This document shows positions 23,310 through 31,911 of a DNA stretch of 64,000 bases, piece by piece (positions within the stretch are counted from its first letter, which is position 1; each line of letters starts with the position of its first letter). Location: positions 248,001 to 312,000 of the forward strand of contig CALCEY010000009.1 of the NCBI GenBank assembly GCA_937900415.1, given 5' to 3'. The notes beneath the pieces were generated by a model that searched no databases, was not told the DNA's origin, and saw nothing but the letters and a program-made list of their open reading frames with translations. Made by a program: the position numbers and the translations under genes. This DNA comes from an uncultured Clostridia bacterium. Lineage in GTDB: Bacteria; Bacillota; Clostridia; Peptostreptococcales; Anaerovoracaceae.

Positions 23310-23822
23310 TTACTCCGCTTTATTCTTCATTATAAAGCCTATTACGCCGTATATGGAGTCCCCGTCGTATCCCATTGATATGAGCCGTCTTCCGACCTTT
23401 GCGCAAAAAGCTTTATCCACGTCCTTTCCCAAGCTGAGCTGTTCTTTAAGCATCTTTTGCCCTATATGCATCGCTCTTTCCTTTTCCGTAAGAGTTTCTT
23501 CCATAATATATTCATAATCTGGGTTTCCCTCAGAAAGAAACTCCTCCAGACTTTCCCTTATGATGTCCCTTTTTATCTTCTTCTGCTCCAGCTCCCGTTC
23601 TATTCGCCTGCGCCCTCTACCTTTGCGGCAGCCGTACATATAGTAGTCGCAGCAGTATTTCTTATCATCGACATATCTGTATTCTCTGAGCATTTCAAGA
23701 GCTTCTTCTATTTCCGCCTCTGAAAATGACTTACGCCTTAAATAATCCTTAACCTGTCCCTCTGTCTTTTGTGCAAGAGAAACATATCTGAGAGCAGCCA
23801 TCCTGCATTTTTCAGCACTCAT
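23310..23822 (-). CDS. recX: Regulatory protein RecX
   Basis: RecA modulator made of tandem three-helix repeats. 170 residues from the ATG at 23822, including LRRKSFSEAEIEEALEML and a basic GRGRRRIERELEQKKI block, both typical of RecX. The start codon overlaps the end of the MBL gene by 11 nt in another frame, indicating tight coupling. No recA in the window. Confidence 0.88.
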   Translation of the reverse strand: MSAEKCRMAALRYVSLAQKTEGQVKDYLRRKSFSEAEIEEALEMLREYRYVDDKKYCCDYYMYGCRKGRGRRRIERELEQKKIKRDIIRESLEEFLSEGNPDYEYIMEETLTEKERAMHIGQKMLKEQLSLGKDVDKAFCAKVGRRLISMGYDGDSIYGVIGFIMKNKAE

Positions 23823-24639
23823 AGCTTTTTCCCGCAGAAGCTGCAACACATCTGTCGCCTAAATTTTCCTTGAACATGATTATGGCTTCCATACCGGTAC
23901 AATGCACCGGGAAAACCCACTCAACCCCCAGCCCGCATATGGCGTTGACAATTTCCCTCTGTTTCTCCCCGGAAAGGGTATAAAGATGCATTCCGGCAAT
24001 AAAAGCTATGATCGGTTTCCCTGCAAACAACTCTTTAACCCGGTAAATTATCGACATAACTCCCTTATGGCTGCAACCTGATATTATATATATCCCCCGT
24101 TCTTCCTCAACCACCAGAAATTGCTCGTGGTCCATAGGGTCTGCCCTCCAGCCGTCATCGCTTCTGCGGAAAAATGTTTCTGTCATCGGATATTCGTCAA
24201 GGAGCGGAACGTTTCCCACCAACGTCATGTTATCGTTGATTTTCGTAACTCCTTCAGTCAATATGAGACGCGGGGCAACGCTCTTTTTAAATTCCCCGCT
24301 CCAGCGTATACCGTAATCAACGTCCTCAATTTCACCGTTCTTGTCGAGAGCATAGCTTTCGCCTATTGCTTCTTTATGTATATATATCGGCGCATCACAG
24401 TTTAAGCCGCAAAACCTCTCCATACCTTCGGTATGATCATAATGACCGTGACTTATCGCTGCGGCGTCAACTTTCGCAAGATCTATTCCGAGAGATTCTG
24501 CGTTATCGGCGAAAATACCGGAAGCTCCGACGTCGAAAAGCAATTTTTTCCCTTTGCTTTCAACGAGTATGGAAAGACCCCATTCTGCCATACACTTGGA
24601 ATTTTCAGTCTTATTGTCCGATAAAAAAGTGATTCTCAT
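23812..24639 (-). CDS. Metallo-beta-lactamase fold hydrolase
   Basis: 275-residue metal-dependent hydrolase with the MBL motif SHGHYDHTEG (HxHxDH, residues about 65-74) and further metal ligands in SGCSHKG and PVHCTG. The overall sequence resembles the subgroup that includes archaeal-type dihydropterin ribofuranosylaminobenzene phosphate synthase-like proteins, but substrate cannot be assigned. Its ATG overlaps the PPTase stop (ATGA), so the two are translated together. Confidence 0.85.
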   Translation of the reverse strand: MRITFLSDNKTENSKCMAEWGLSILVESKGKKLLFDVGASGIFADNAESLGIDLAKVDAAAISHGHYDHTEGMERFCGLNCDAPIYIHKEAIGESYALDKNGEIEDVDYGIRWSGEFKKSVAPRLILTEGVTKINDNMTLVGNVPLLDEYPMTETFFRRSDDGWRADPMDHEQFLVVEEERGIYIISGCSHKGVMSIIYRVKELFAGKPIIAFIAGMHLYTLSGEKQREIVNAICGLGVEWVFPVHCTGMEAIIMFKENLGDRCVAASAGKSYEC

Positions 24640-25298
24640 ACATTTTCTCCTCTGCTCCAGTTGCGAACAATATTGACAGTCGTATGCACGTACATGTCTT
24701 CATCTTTTCCTGCATTTTTTCCGTAAATGCCTGAATCGGCTGTCTTTTCTTTTTTCCGCACTGCACCTGTAGCTTTTTTAGGTATACATATCGCGCACTT
24801 GACGTCTTTATCGAGATTCGGGGTTTCAAAACGGATTTTTTCAAACCCCTCGGAAAGATTTCCCTCTTCCGTTATAAATTCCGGCATATCGCCGAAGAAG
24901 CCTTCTCCCGTATATTTTCCGAAAGCCTCTCTTCTAACCCATATATCGAAAAACCCCGTCAATCCGAAGCGCTCCACATATTGTTTCTCCCTTTCTGAAA
25001 AAAATCGCCCGGCAATCTTGCTAAAATTGCAGGGCTTGACGTATTGCACATCCAGTCCGCAGTTAAAAGGCCCCATGAGACATGCCCACAAGGATTCGCT
25101 GTGACTTATGCTGAAATGTATATCAAGTTTTTCAAAGAAAGGCTTCCCCAGCCGGCTTCGGCATATTTTTTCACCGTATAAGCAATCCGCCGGAACGCCG
25201 TAAAACAAGGCAGCCTGTCTGATTAAAAGTTCTTTGTCTTCATCTGTTCCTTTTTTTTCATTTTTATCCAACAGGAAAAGCTGAAAGCTATTTTTCAT
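24636..25298 (-). CDS. Sfp-type 4'-phosphopantetheinyl transferase
   Basis: Transfers phosphopantetheine from CoA to a carrier-protein serine. Diagnostic motifs are HFSISHS (about 70-76), CGLDVQYV (magnesium Asp) and FFDIWVRREAFGKYTGEG (the WxxKEAxxK-type block, here WxRREAxGK). 220 residues from the ATG at 25298. A lysine-rich tail of about 50 residues past the core is of unknown role. No polyketide or peptide synthase is nearby, so it may serve the fatty-acid carrier protein or a distant cluster. Overlaps yerC by 11 nt. Confidence 0.85.
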   Translation of the reverse strand: MKNSFQLFLLDKNEKKGTDEDKELLIRQAALFYGVPADCLYGEKICRSRLGKPFFEKLDIHFSISHSESLWACLMGPFNCGLDVQYVKPCNFSKIAGRFFSEREKQYVERFGLTGFFDIWVRREAFGKYTGEGFFGDMPEFITEEGNLSEGFEKIRFETPNLDKDVKCAICIPKKATGAVRKKEKTADSGIYGKNAGKDEDMYVHTTVNIVRNWSRGENV

Positions 25299-25596
25299 TT
25301 TTCTTTTCTGCCAGCCTTTCCAATACGCGCTTATATCCGTCCGCTCCGTAAACAAGACATTTGTTTATTCTGCTTATGGTAGCCGTGGAAGCAGAAGTCG
25401 CCGTCTCTATTTCTGTGTATGTTTTCTTTTCCGAAAGAAGCTTCGCAACCTGAAGCCGCTGAGAAATGGAGTGTATCTCATTTATTGTGCATATATCCTC
25501 AAAAAATCTGTAGCAGTCTTCCACATCTTTCAACGTCAAAATCGCTTCAAACAACTCGTCTATATCTTCTCTCTTAAGCTTGGAATCGTATGGCAT
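25288..25596 (-). CDS. YerC/YecD-type TrpR-related DNA-binding protein
   Basis: 102-residue protein with the TrpR-like helical fold; the helix-turn-helix is in LLSEKKTYTEIETATSASTA and TISRINKCL. Family members are small regulators whose targets are mostly unknown. ATG at 25596 follows AAGGAG. Inside the recJ operon, overlapping the PPTase start. Confidence 0.85.
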   Translation of the reverse strand: MPYDSKLKREDIDELFEAILTLKDVEDCYRFFEDICTINEIHSISQRLQVAKLLSEKKTYTEIETATSASTATISRINKCLVYGADGYKRVLERLAEKKNEK

Positions 25597-25687
25597 TGCG
25601 GCTTCTCCTTTCCCTGTTTGCAAAGCTTGTTTAAAAAATTATATCATCGCACTTTTAGTTCGTCAAACTGTATTTATCCCCGCTTTC

Positions 25688-27331
25688 TCAACGCACATCT
25701 TCAACGATAAACTGGATCCTCTTCGTTCCCTGCCAGACCTGCAAATCCAAATTTCCTATGAGACGCACCGGTTTTTCCGTCAAGTCCAAATCCTGAGCCC
25801 TGCCAAAAAGCACACACTGTATTGCTGCTCCGCTATCAAGGCTCCGTGCTGAAAACCTGACGTGCTGCTGTCTGTCGCCCATGTATTTTACATCGAAAAT
25901 TATGGTATTTTCCAGTTCTATCACCGGTTTCCTGTTCTTGCTGCCGAAAGGAGCGAGCATTTCAAACTGCCGCGCCAGGTTTAAAGTAAGCTCCCTTTCG
26001 TCCAATTTCAAATCTACGTAATGCTTTCTTTCAAATATTCCGCCGTTTTCATTGCGAATAAGGGACATCTCCTTCAAAAGACTTTCCTTCAAAACATCGA
26101 AATTTTCTTTTTTTATAAGAAAGCCGCAAGCGCTCGAATGGCCGCCGAACTTTTCAAATAAATTTTCATTGCTTTTTAAAAGCTGGTAAAGGTTCACGCC
26201 TTCAATGCTGCGGCCCGTTCCCTTGAGATAGCGGTCATCCTCCCCGGAAGGCGTTACTATTATAGCCGGCCTGTAATAAACTTCTTTTATTTTCCCGGCC
26301 ACAATTCCCGTAATTCCTTCATGAGCCCCCTCCGCTTTTATGACGATTATATCCGGAAGCTTATCTTTATCTATATTCTCTGTGCACAATTTAAACGCTT
26401 CATCCTGCAAATTTTTTCTCAGACGGTTTTTTTGAAGTATTTCCTCAATAATTTCATTCTGTTCCCCGACGCTTAATTTTCCGCACAAAAGCTCCACGGC
26501 CTGCGAAGCGTCGTCTATTCTTCCCGTCGCGTTCAAATGCGGAACCACAACGTAGCTTATATTTTCCGAAGAGACCTCCCCTCTTTTCAGAGAAGCTCCC
26601 TCTATAAGCTTAAGAAGCCCCTTCCGTCTCCCGGAATTTATAACCTTCATTCCGAATTTTGTCATTGTTCTGTTCTCATCAATCAAAGGCATTATATCGC
26701 CTATGGTTCCGATCGCCACCAGATCCAGAAGTTCAGTGAGAGCAGATTTCGGGAGACCGGCTTTCTTCTGAAGACCCTGCGCCACCTTAAAGGCTACGCC
26801 GCAGCCTGATAGCTCCTTAAATGGATATTCGGATTTCGGGTGCTTTGGATTTATCAAAAGACAGTCAGCCATAACATCGGTAATGTTATGATGGTCGGTA
26901 ACTAGTATCTTCATTCCCAGCTTCTCGGCATACCTCGCCTCCTCATAGGATACGCTTCCACAATCTACTGTGATGATGAAGTCTGCTCCGCTGTCTGCGA
27001 TAGCCTCTACAGCCTCCTTATTAAGTCCGTATCCCTCTTCAAAGCGCGATGGGATATAATAGCTCAGCTTGTCTTCAGCAGTCAGCCTTCTTAAAATATC
27101 CATCATGAGCGCAGTGGCCGTTATGCCATCCGCGTCATAATCTCCGTATATACATATTTTAGAGCCTTTTTTAATTTCGGATAAAATCAAATCCACCCCT
27201 GCTTCCATATCGGGAAGCAGGAATGGATCGTATGTTTTCTGAGGCTTGTCGGAAAGGAATTCGATTATCTCTTCCTCTGAATCTATACCCCTGTTTTTTA
27301 AAAGTTTAATTATAACCGGACTTATTTCCAT
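25688..27331 (-). CDS. recJ: Single-stranded-DNA-specific exonuclease RecJ
   Basis: 5'-3' ssDNA exonuclease of the DHH phosphoesterase family used in recombination and mismatch repair. The metal-binding motif YGDYDADGITATALM is at about 62-76, followed by TVDCGS and VTDHHN (DHH), with the DHHA1 domain (GGHSSACGF) near 400 and the C-terminal OB-type domain. 547 residues. It ends 91 bp before yerC. Confidence 0.94.
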   Translation of the reverse strand: MEISPVIIKLLKNRGIDSEEEIIEFLSDKPQKTYDPFLLPDMEAGVDLILSEIKKGSKICIYGDYDADGITATALMMDILRRLTAEDKLSYYIPSRFEEGYGLNKEAVEAIADSGADFIITVDCGSVSYEEARYAEKLGMKILVTDHHNITDVMADCLLINPKHPKSEYPFKELSGCGVAFKVAQGLQKKAGLPKSALTELLDLVAIGTIGDIMPLIDENRTMTKFGMKVINSGRRKGLLKLIEGASLKRGEVSSENISYVVVPHLNATGRIDDASQAVELLCGKLSVGEQNEIIEEILQKNRLRKNLQDEAFKLCTENIDKDKLPDIIVIKAEGAHEGITGIVAGKIKEVYYRPAIIVTPSGEDDRYLKGTGRSIEGVNLYQLLKSNENLFEKFGGHSSACGFLIKKENFDVLKESLLKEMSLIRNENGGIFERKHYVDLKLDERELTLNLARQFEMLAPFGSKNRKPVIELENTIIFDVKYMGDRQQHVRFSARSLDSGAAIQCVLFGRAQDLDLTEKPVRLIGNLDLQVWQGTKRIQFIVEDVR

Positions 27332-27335
27332 TTTC

Positions 27336-28397
27336 CTAACCTACGTAATTCAGCGGGTCTACCACTTGTCCGTTTTCACGCACTTCAAAATGCAGATGCG
27401 GTCCTGTGGAAACTCCGGTGCTTCCAACCAGTCCTATAACCTGACCTGCGCTTACTGTATCTCCTACCTGTACTCTCCTCGAGCCATTTAAAAGATGGCC
27501 GTAAAGGCTGCTCACTCCGCCGCCGTGATCTATTATTATACACTCTCCGTAACTGTAATTGCCATAATTGAGAGAAAGTATAACCTTTCCCGGCGCTGCA
27601 GCCAGAACATTGGTTCCTGAACCGGCCGCAATATCAATTCCCGAATGATACCGCCAGGTACCGTAAACAGGATGCATTCTCCATCCAAAGTATGACGTTA
27701 AATAGCGACTCGCCGGAGCAGGCCACACCCATTTTCCATTTCCCTGATACTCGCTTTCGGGATTGGTCATACTCTGAATCTTTGATACTAAAGCCTCCGA
27801 TTCTTTGAGCAGCTCGTCCTCTCTCGCTTCCAACTCTGACTTGAGAGCATCAAGCTCCTTTTTATCCTCGTCGAGCTCAGTCTTTTTCGCAGCGAGAATA
27901 TTTTTTTCTTCCTGAAGCTGCTTCTTTATTACTTCCAGCTCCTCAGCTTCTTTCTGGAGAGTTTTTAAAACCTCCATGTCGTTTCTGTATATTCTCTGAA
28001 TCATCTCCAGATTACTTATAAACTCCGATATGCTGTTTGAGCCCAGCAATACGTCTATATAACCTATCGAGCCGTTCTTGTACATAACCCTCAGACGTTC
28101 GTTAAGGCCATCTTCTCTCTTTTGCATATCCTCCTGCTTCTGCTTTATATCGGCTTCCGTCCGGGAAATTTTGCTGTTTGCTTCAGCGATTTCACCGTTG
28201 AGGACGCTAACCTTCTCATTGAGCTCATCTATGCTTTTTTTAGTCTGCGCCAGCTGGTTCGTTACCTCTTCCTTTTCGCCTTTTATGTTTGACAGCTCTT
28301 CTTCAAGCTCACCTTTGGTTTCAGCCGCATATGTAGGTATCGCAAAAGAGACGATAACTGCAAGTATCAATAAAAGTGATAAAAATTTTCTTTTCAT
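27336..28397 (-). CDS. Coiled-coil M23 peptidoglycan hydrolase of the FtsEX system (EnvC/PcsB-like)
   Basis: Secreted murein hydrolase or hydrolase activator. A signal peptide (MKRKFLSLLLILAVIVSFAI...YAA) is followed by a coiled coil of about 200 residues (25-230) and an M23 LytM domain with HSGID (HxxxD) and PHLHFEV (HxH), which indicate an intact zinc site. The ATG at 28397 (353 aa) is chosen because the signal peptide begins there; the longer upstream reading overlaps ftsX. Position directly after ftsEX predicts that FtsX gates this protein during division. Confidence 0.9.
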   Translation of the reverse strand: MKRKFLSLLLILAVIVSFAIPTYAAETKGELEEELSNIKGEKEEVTNQLAQTKKSIDELNEKVSVLNGEIAEANSKISRTEADIKQKQEDMQKREDGLNERLRVMYKNGSIGYIDVLLGSNSISEFISNLEMIQRIYRNDMEVLKTLQKEAEELEVIKKQLQEEKNILAAKKTELDEDKKELDALKSELEAREDELLKESEALVSKIQSMTNPESEYQGNGKWVWPAPASRYLTSYFGWRMHPVYGTWRYHSGIDIAAGSGTNVLAAAPGKVILSLNYGNYSYGECIIIDHGGGVSSLYGHLLNGSRRVQVGDTVSAGQVIGLVGSTGVSTGPHLHFEVRENGQVVDPLNYVG

Positions 28398-28423
28398 TGG
28401 CTTTTCCTCTCTTTCTGCGTAAT

Positions 28424-29314
28424 TTATGCATCCAGGAATTTTCTCATTGAAATAATACTTCCCCAAGCGCCTATGCTTACTCCCAAGGCGATGAATATCA
28501 ACAACATATTTGCGGCCATGTATCCGACAGGTATAAGCGGACATGAAACTATGGCCATTATCTGCGGCCCTACGCCTGACACTATGCTGCTGTAAATCAG
28601 CGTAACGATACCGGTGGAAACCAAAGCGGCCAAGAGACCTATTATTATCCCCTCAGAAATAAATGGCCCTCTTATAAACCAGTTGGTAGCGCCGACGTAT
28701 TTCATTATGCGTATTTCTTTAGCTCTTGCAAACACCGTCAATTTTACGGTATTAGACACCACGACGACAGAAACTACTACAAGAAAAGCCATGACTATCA
28801 TTGCACCTATCTGAAGGAAGTTTGTTACCTGTGTAAGCTTTTCCACAGTTTCCTGGTAAAACTGAACGTCCTCCACGCCCTCAATATTTTTGCTGTGCTC
28901 GGATATTGCCTCCGCCGATTCCGGCGACTCTACTTCAACCAGTATCGACGCGGGAAGCGGATTATCTCCCAAAGAATCCAAGAGATAGCCGCTTTCTCCC
29001 CATCTCTCTTTCATTAGTTCGAGAGCTTCCTCTTTTGTCCTGTAAGTAACTTCTGCAACACCGTCCTGTTTTTTCAGGTCGTCCATTGCATTTTGAAGCT
29101 GCTCTTCACTTGCTCCGTCCAGCATGAAAATCTCTACCTGGTCATAATCCTGCTTTACAACCTCGGTAAACAGGTTCAAGTTGACTGTAATAAGGAAAAA
29201 TATTCCTAATATCAACAGCATGGCCAATATGGAAAAAATAGAGGCCAGACTCATTCCCTTATTTCTGAATATCTGCGTAAAGCCTTGCTTGATGTTGTAA
29301 AGTAAACTATTCAA
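28424..29314 (-). CDS. ftsX: Cell-division ABC transporter permease-like protein FtsX
   Basis: 296-residue membrane protein with four helices: one near residues 22-46 (ASIFSILAMLLILGIFFLIT), a large extracellular loop (about 50-165), then three C-terminal helices of the FtsX fold. It does not transport; it couples FtsE ATP hydrolysis to activation of wall hydrolases. Overlaps ftsE by 8 nt. Confidence 0.94.
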   Translation of the reverse strand: MNSLLYNIKQGFTQIFRNKGMSLASIFSILAMLLILGIFFLITVNLNLFTEVVKQDYDQVEIFMLDGASEEQLQNAMDDLKKQDGVAEVTYRTKEEALELMKERWGESGYLLDSLGDNPLPASILVEVESPESAEAISEHSKNIEGVEDVQFYQETVEKLTQVTNFLQIGAMIVMAFLVVVSVVVVSNTVKLTVFARAKEIRIMKYVGATNWFIRGPFISEGIIIGLLAALVSTGIVTLIYSSIVSGVGPQIMAIVSCPLIPVGYMAANMLLIFIALGVSIGAWGSIISMRKFLDA

Positions 29315-30005
29315 GTCCCTTCACCTCCTCATCAAGCGCATAAATGCCCTCTCTGTCACGGACAATTTTGCCTTTTTCTATAGCGATTACTCTTTTTTTC
29401 ATTCTGTCTACAATGTCTTTGGCGTGAGTTACCATAACTATGGTCGTTCCTCTGAGATTTATCTGATCCAGAAGATCCATTATCTCTGTAGCCGTCGCCG
29501 GGTCCAGATTTCCAGTGGGCTCGTCGGCAATTAAAACGGTAGGGTTATTGACTATAGCCCTCGCTATTGCGACTCTCTGCTGCTCTCCTGCGGAAAGCTC
29601 GTCAGGATACTTATTGGCCTTGTCCGTAATTCCTACCAAGCTCAATATCTGCGGCACCTGCTTTCTTATCTGTTTTCTGCTCTTATGCAAAACTTCCATC
29701 GCAAAGGCCACGTTTTCAAAAACTGTTTTTTTAGGCAAAAGACGGAAATCCTGAAAAACCGTTCCGACTTTTCTTCTGAGTTCAGGCACCTCTCTGTTGC
29801 TTAAGGTGGTGACATCCTTTCCGTCTACTATAATGCTGCCGCTGTCGGCATTTATTTCTTTTAGAATCAATTTGATAAAAGTCGACTTACCTGCACCGCT
29901 GGGACCCACTAAAAAAACGAAGTCCCCCTTGTTTATATGTACGCTTACATCTTCTAAACCAACGTTGGTACGATAAGTTTTGGTGACATGATCAAAATCA
30001 ATCAT
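29307..30005 (-). CDS. ftsE: Cell-division ATP-binding protein FtsE
   Basis: ABC-type ATPase partner of FtsX, 232 residues. Walker A GPSGAGKST (35-43), signature LSAGEQQR near 138-145 and Walker B VLIADEPTGNL are all complete. First gene of the long minus-strand run ftsE to tcdA. Ribosome site GGGGG precedes the ATG. Confidence 0.96.
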   Translation of the reverse strand: MIDFDHVTKTYRTNVGLEDVSVHINKGDFVFLVGPSGAGKSTFIKLILKEINADSGSIIVDGKDVTTLSNREVPELRRKVGTVFQDFRLLPKKTVFENVAFAMEVLHKSRKQIRKQVPQILSLVGITDKANKYPDELSAGEQQRVAIARAIVNNPTVLIADEPTGNLDPATATEIMDLLDQINLRGTTIVMVTHAKDIVDRMKKRVIAIEKGKIVRDREGIYALDEEVKGLE

Positions 30006-30046
30006 ATTTTCCCCCTTATAGTACGTCTTTCTGCAAATACATATTT

Positions 30047-30075
30047 ATTATACTATATTTCGACGCTAAATGGAA
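30047..30075 (-). promoter_or_regulatory. Candidate promoter of the ftsE operon
   Basis: On the minus strand TATAAT (30047-30052) lies 17 bp after TTCCAT (30070-30075). The -10 is consensus and the -35 is poor. Located 42 bp before the ftsE start. Confidence 0.5.
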
Positions 30076-30112
30076 TAGAAAATCATGGCAGTAATGTGTA
30101 GTTCCTGTGATG

Positions 30113-30844
30113 TTAATACAGCTCGATGAGGTAGTCGGCAATCTCCATTATGATGCCTTTGTTGTCGTCTGAATCTTTGTGGATAAAAAAATCTCCGCTG
30201 TAGCCTATATACCTTTCTGCCGCTTTTAAAGCGGCCTTTGAGCTTATCATATTATATATAAGCTTAGTCTTTGATGGCCACCTTTTAAAGCACTGTCTCA
30301 CTATGTCGGCTCCTGCTGCCGCATACGCTGTTTCTGTTCGGGCTACGCATAATATCAAGTTCAGCTTGTCCGCTATTTCTTCACGTATTTCATACTCTTC
30401 TTCCCTCAGGGAAGCTCTGCTGCCGCCGGCTGACAGCGGAATATCCGAAGCCGCGAACAAGGGAGGGTCATCCCATATAACATACCTTCCCGCTATGTCT
30501 TCCGGAAGCAAAAGACATTCGGGAGAATCGGGCTTCGTCACCGCCCAGTTGACGCCTTTGTAAAGGTTAACCCTGTTTAAAGTATTTTCCCCCATAAATT
30601 TCATAAAGAAGAAATCGGAAAATCTGCCGGTAAAAATCCTGTTATGCAAACCCAGCTCGTAAAAAAGCAACGGCCTGCGACTGCATTTAAAACATCTGCA
30701 AACGTGCGTCTCCAAATATGCCGTTCTCTCATTTCTCTGCGCCATCGCTATGGCAAGAGCCGAAGCGACATGAGTTGTTCCCGACTTACCGCATGCTCCT
30801 ATTACACCTATAGCCTTATCATATGTCTCTCTTTTATCCTCCAT
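30113..30844 (-). CDS. ParA/MinD-like P-loop protein, unknown role
   Basis: 243-residue protein with a nucleotide-binding loop IGACGKSGTTHVAS (15-28) followed by a helix and a strand ending in ETHVCRC, resembling SIMIBI-class ATPases such as MinD/ParA but with GACGKSGTT instead of KGGxGKT. Residues 49-54 give a CxCxxC cluster (CRCFKC), possibly metal binding. No membrane helix. Its partner and target are unknown. It starts at the ATG after GGAG and has 268 bp of unassigned upstream sequence. Confidence 0.65.
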   Translation of the reverse strand: MEDKRETYDKAIGVIGACGKSGTTHVASALAIAMAQRNERTAYLETHVCRCFKCSRRPLLFYELGLHNRIFTGRFSDFFFMKFMGENTLNRVNLYKGVNWAVTKPDSPECLLLPEDIAGRYVIWDDPPLFAASDIPLSAGGSRASLREEEYEIREEIADKLNLILCVARTETAYAAAGADIVRQCFKRWPSKTKLIYNMISSKAALKAAERYIGYSGDFFIHKDSDDNKGIIMEIADYLIELY

Positions 30845-31295
30845 TGCTCTACGCTCCTGCCTCCTCCTGCCTCCAACGTCCGTCCTCAATATCACAGCCT
30901 CTCTGTTGCCGTAGTCAACGCCCGAGGCCGACACCGTGGCTTCGCTCCTCGCACTTAACTTTTTATTTGCTCAATGTTATTACGAAAAGCTATGCAAAGC
31001 AATGATAAAATAAAAAAACTGCAAAAATAAGTATTTTATTGCCGGATTTAAGCGATATTTTGACAAATGCGTCAGTCTCTCTTAGGATAGGAAGGAATGA
31101 TAAAGCAGCTTCTCCCAAAATGCAAGGGACGAGCAGAAAAACTTCACTCAAGAGCAGATGCCGAAGCCAAAAGATATTTGGGCAAAAGAAAAATCCCCAA
31201 AAGCAGCAGGCCTTATCAGGGAATAACATCGCAGTCCCAGCAATATTATCCGGTAGTTAAAAACTTGTTTCCGGCTGTTTTAAGGGGAATTTATC
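30845..31295. other. Gene-poor stretch between two minus-strand genes
   Basis: About 450 bp with no gene I am sure of. It contains a plus-strand promoter-like sequence (31060-31088) and a possible 73-codon ORF after it. I do not see a terminator for the upstream gene or a clear promoter for the ParA-like gene. Confidence 0.4.
31060..31088 (+). promoter_or_regulatory. Plus-strand promoter-like sequence
   Basis: TTGACA (31060-31065) and TAGGAT (31083-31088) at 17-bp spacing, pointing away from the ParA-like gene and into the 3' end of the PrcB-type gene. The predicted start of transcription falls at or just before the ATG at 31097. Confidence 0.45.
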
Positions 31296-31318
31296 CTATT
31301 CCTCATATTTCACTATAA
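31097..31318 (+). CDS. Possible 73-residue basic protein or antisense transcript
   Basis: Lys/Arg-rich ORF (MIKQLLPKCKGRAEKL...) on the strand opposite its neighbours, overlapping the 3' end of the PrcB-type gene by 23 nt. The preceding promoter is good, but the ATG is too close to the predicted transcript start for a normal ribosome site, so translation would have to be leaderless. Alternatively the RNA itself acts as an antisense transcript. Weakly supported. Confidence 0.25.
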   Translation: MIKQLLPKCKGRAEKLHSRADAEAKRYLGKRKIPKSSRPYQGITSQSQQYYPVVKNLFPAVLRGIYPIPHISL

Positions 31319-31787
31319 GCTCTATCGTATCAGGCAGGCGCGTCAACTCTGTTTCCGCAACGCTGTATGGATATGTAATTATCTGAGATACTGCTTCTCC
31401 CTCTTCCGGTTCTTTAAAAAGGGCATGAACCTGCATATTCGTTTTATTCTTGCTCTTCTCAATACGAATATCCTCTATCTTTACAGAATATCCCGCCGTC
31501 GGTTTTTCACCCCTCGTTACCACAACATAGACCTTACCGTCTATAAGACAGCCGAGAGCCCGTTCAAGCTCCCTGTATTCTGGAATCACTTCTGTTTCTA
31601 TGGATTTAGGAATTCCATCCTTGGCAAGCTGCTGAAATCCTACTCTTTTCGTCCCCGAAAGACCGTCTAAAGCGCCTGTGCTCAAAACGCCCCAAATGAC
31701 TGCTGCTGCAGCGATTACCGCGCCTGTAACCAGCAGCGTCCGTTTCGACGGCTTTCTGAATATCTTTTTCTTTGTATCCTCAGACAT
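31296..31787 (-). CDS. Membrane-anchored PrcB-like domain protein
   Basis: 163-residue protein with a cytoplasmic Lys-rich start, one membrane helix (TLLVTGAVIAAAAVIWGVL, about 18-36) and an extracellular domain whose VYVVVTRGEKPTAGYSVKIE and following beta strands resemble the PrcB C-terminal domain of treponemal protease complexes. Activity unknown. Start chosen at MSEDTKKK after AAGGAG. Monocistronic. Confidence 0.7.
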   Translation of the reverse strand: MSEDTKKKIFRKPSKRTLLVTGAVIAAAAVIWGVLSTGALDGLSGTKRVGFQQLAKDGIPKSIETEVIPEYRELERALGCLIDGKVYVVVTRGEKPTAGYSVKIEDIRIEKSKNKTNMQVHALFKEPEEGEAVSQIITYPYSVAETELTRLPDTIELIVKYEE

Positions 31788-31911
31788 AAAAAATCTCCTT
31801 TCCCTCACAAAGATTCATAATATCTTATGAAGGAAAGGAGACCGATATTCACAATTATAAAAATGTATGCCGACTGAGATTTTCAAGTCGTCTATTTCTT
31901 TAATGCTGCGC

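Noticed and set aside
31812..31829. Palindrome TTCATAA...TTATGAA upstream of the PrcB-type gene
   Set aside because: Short AT-rich palindrome without a paired second site; likely chance.
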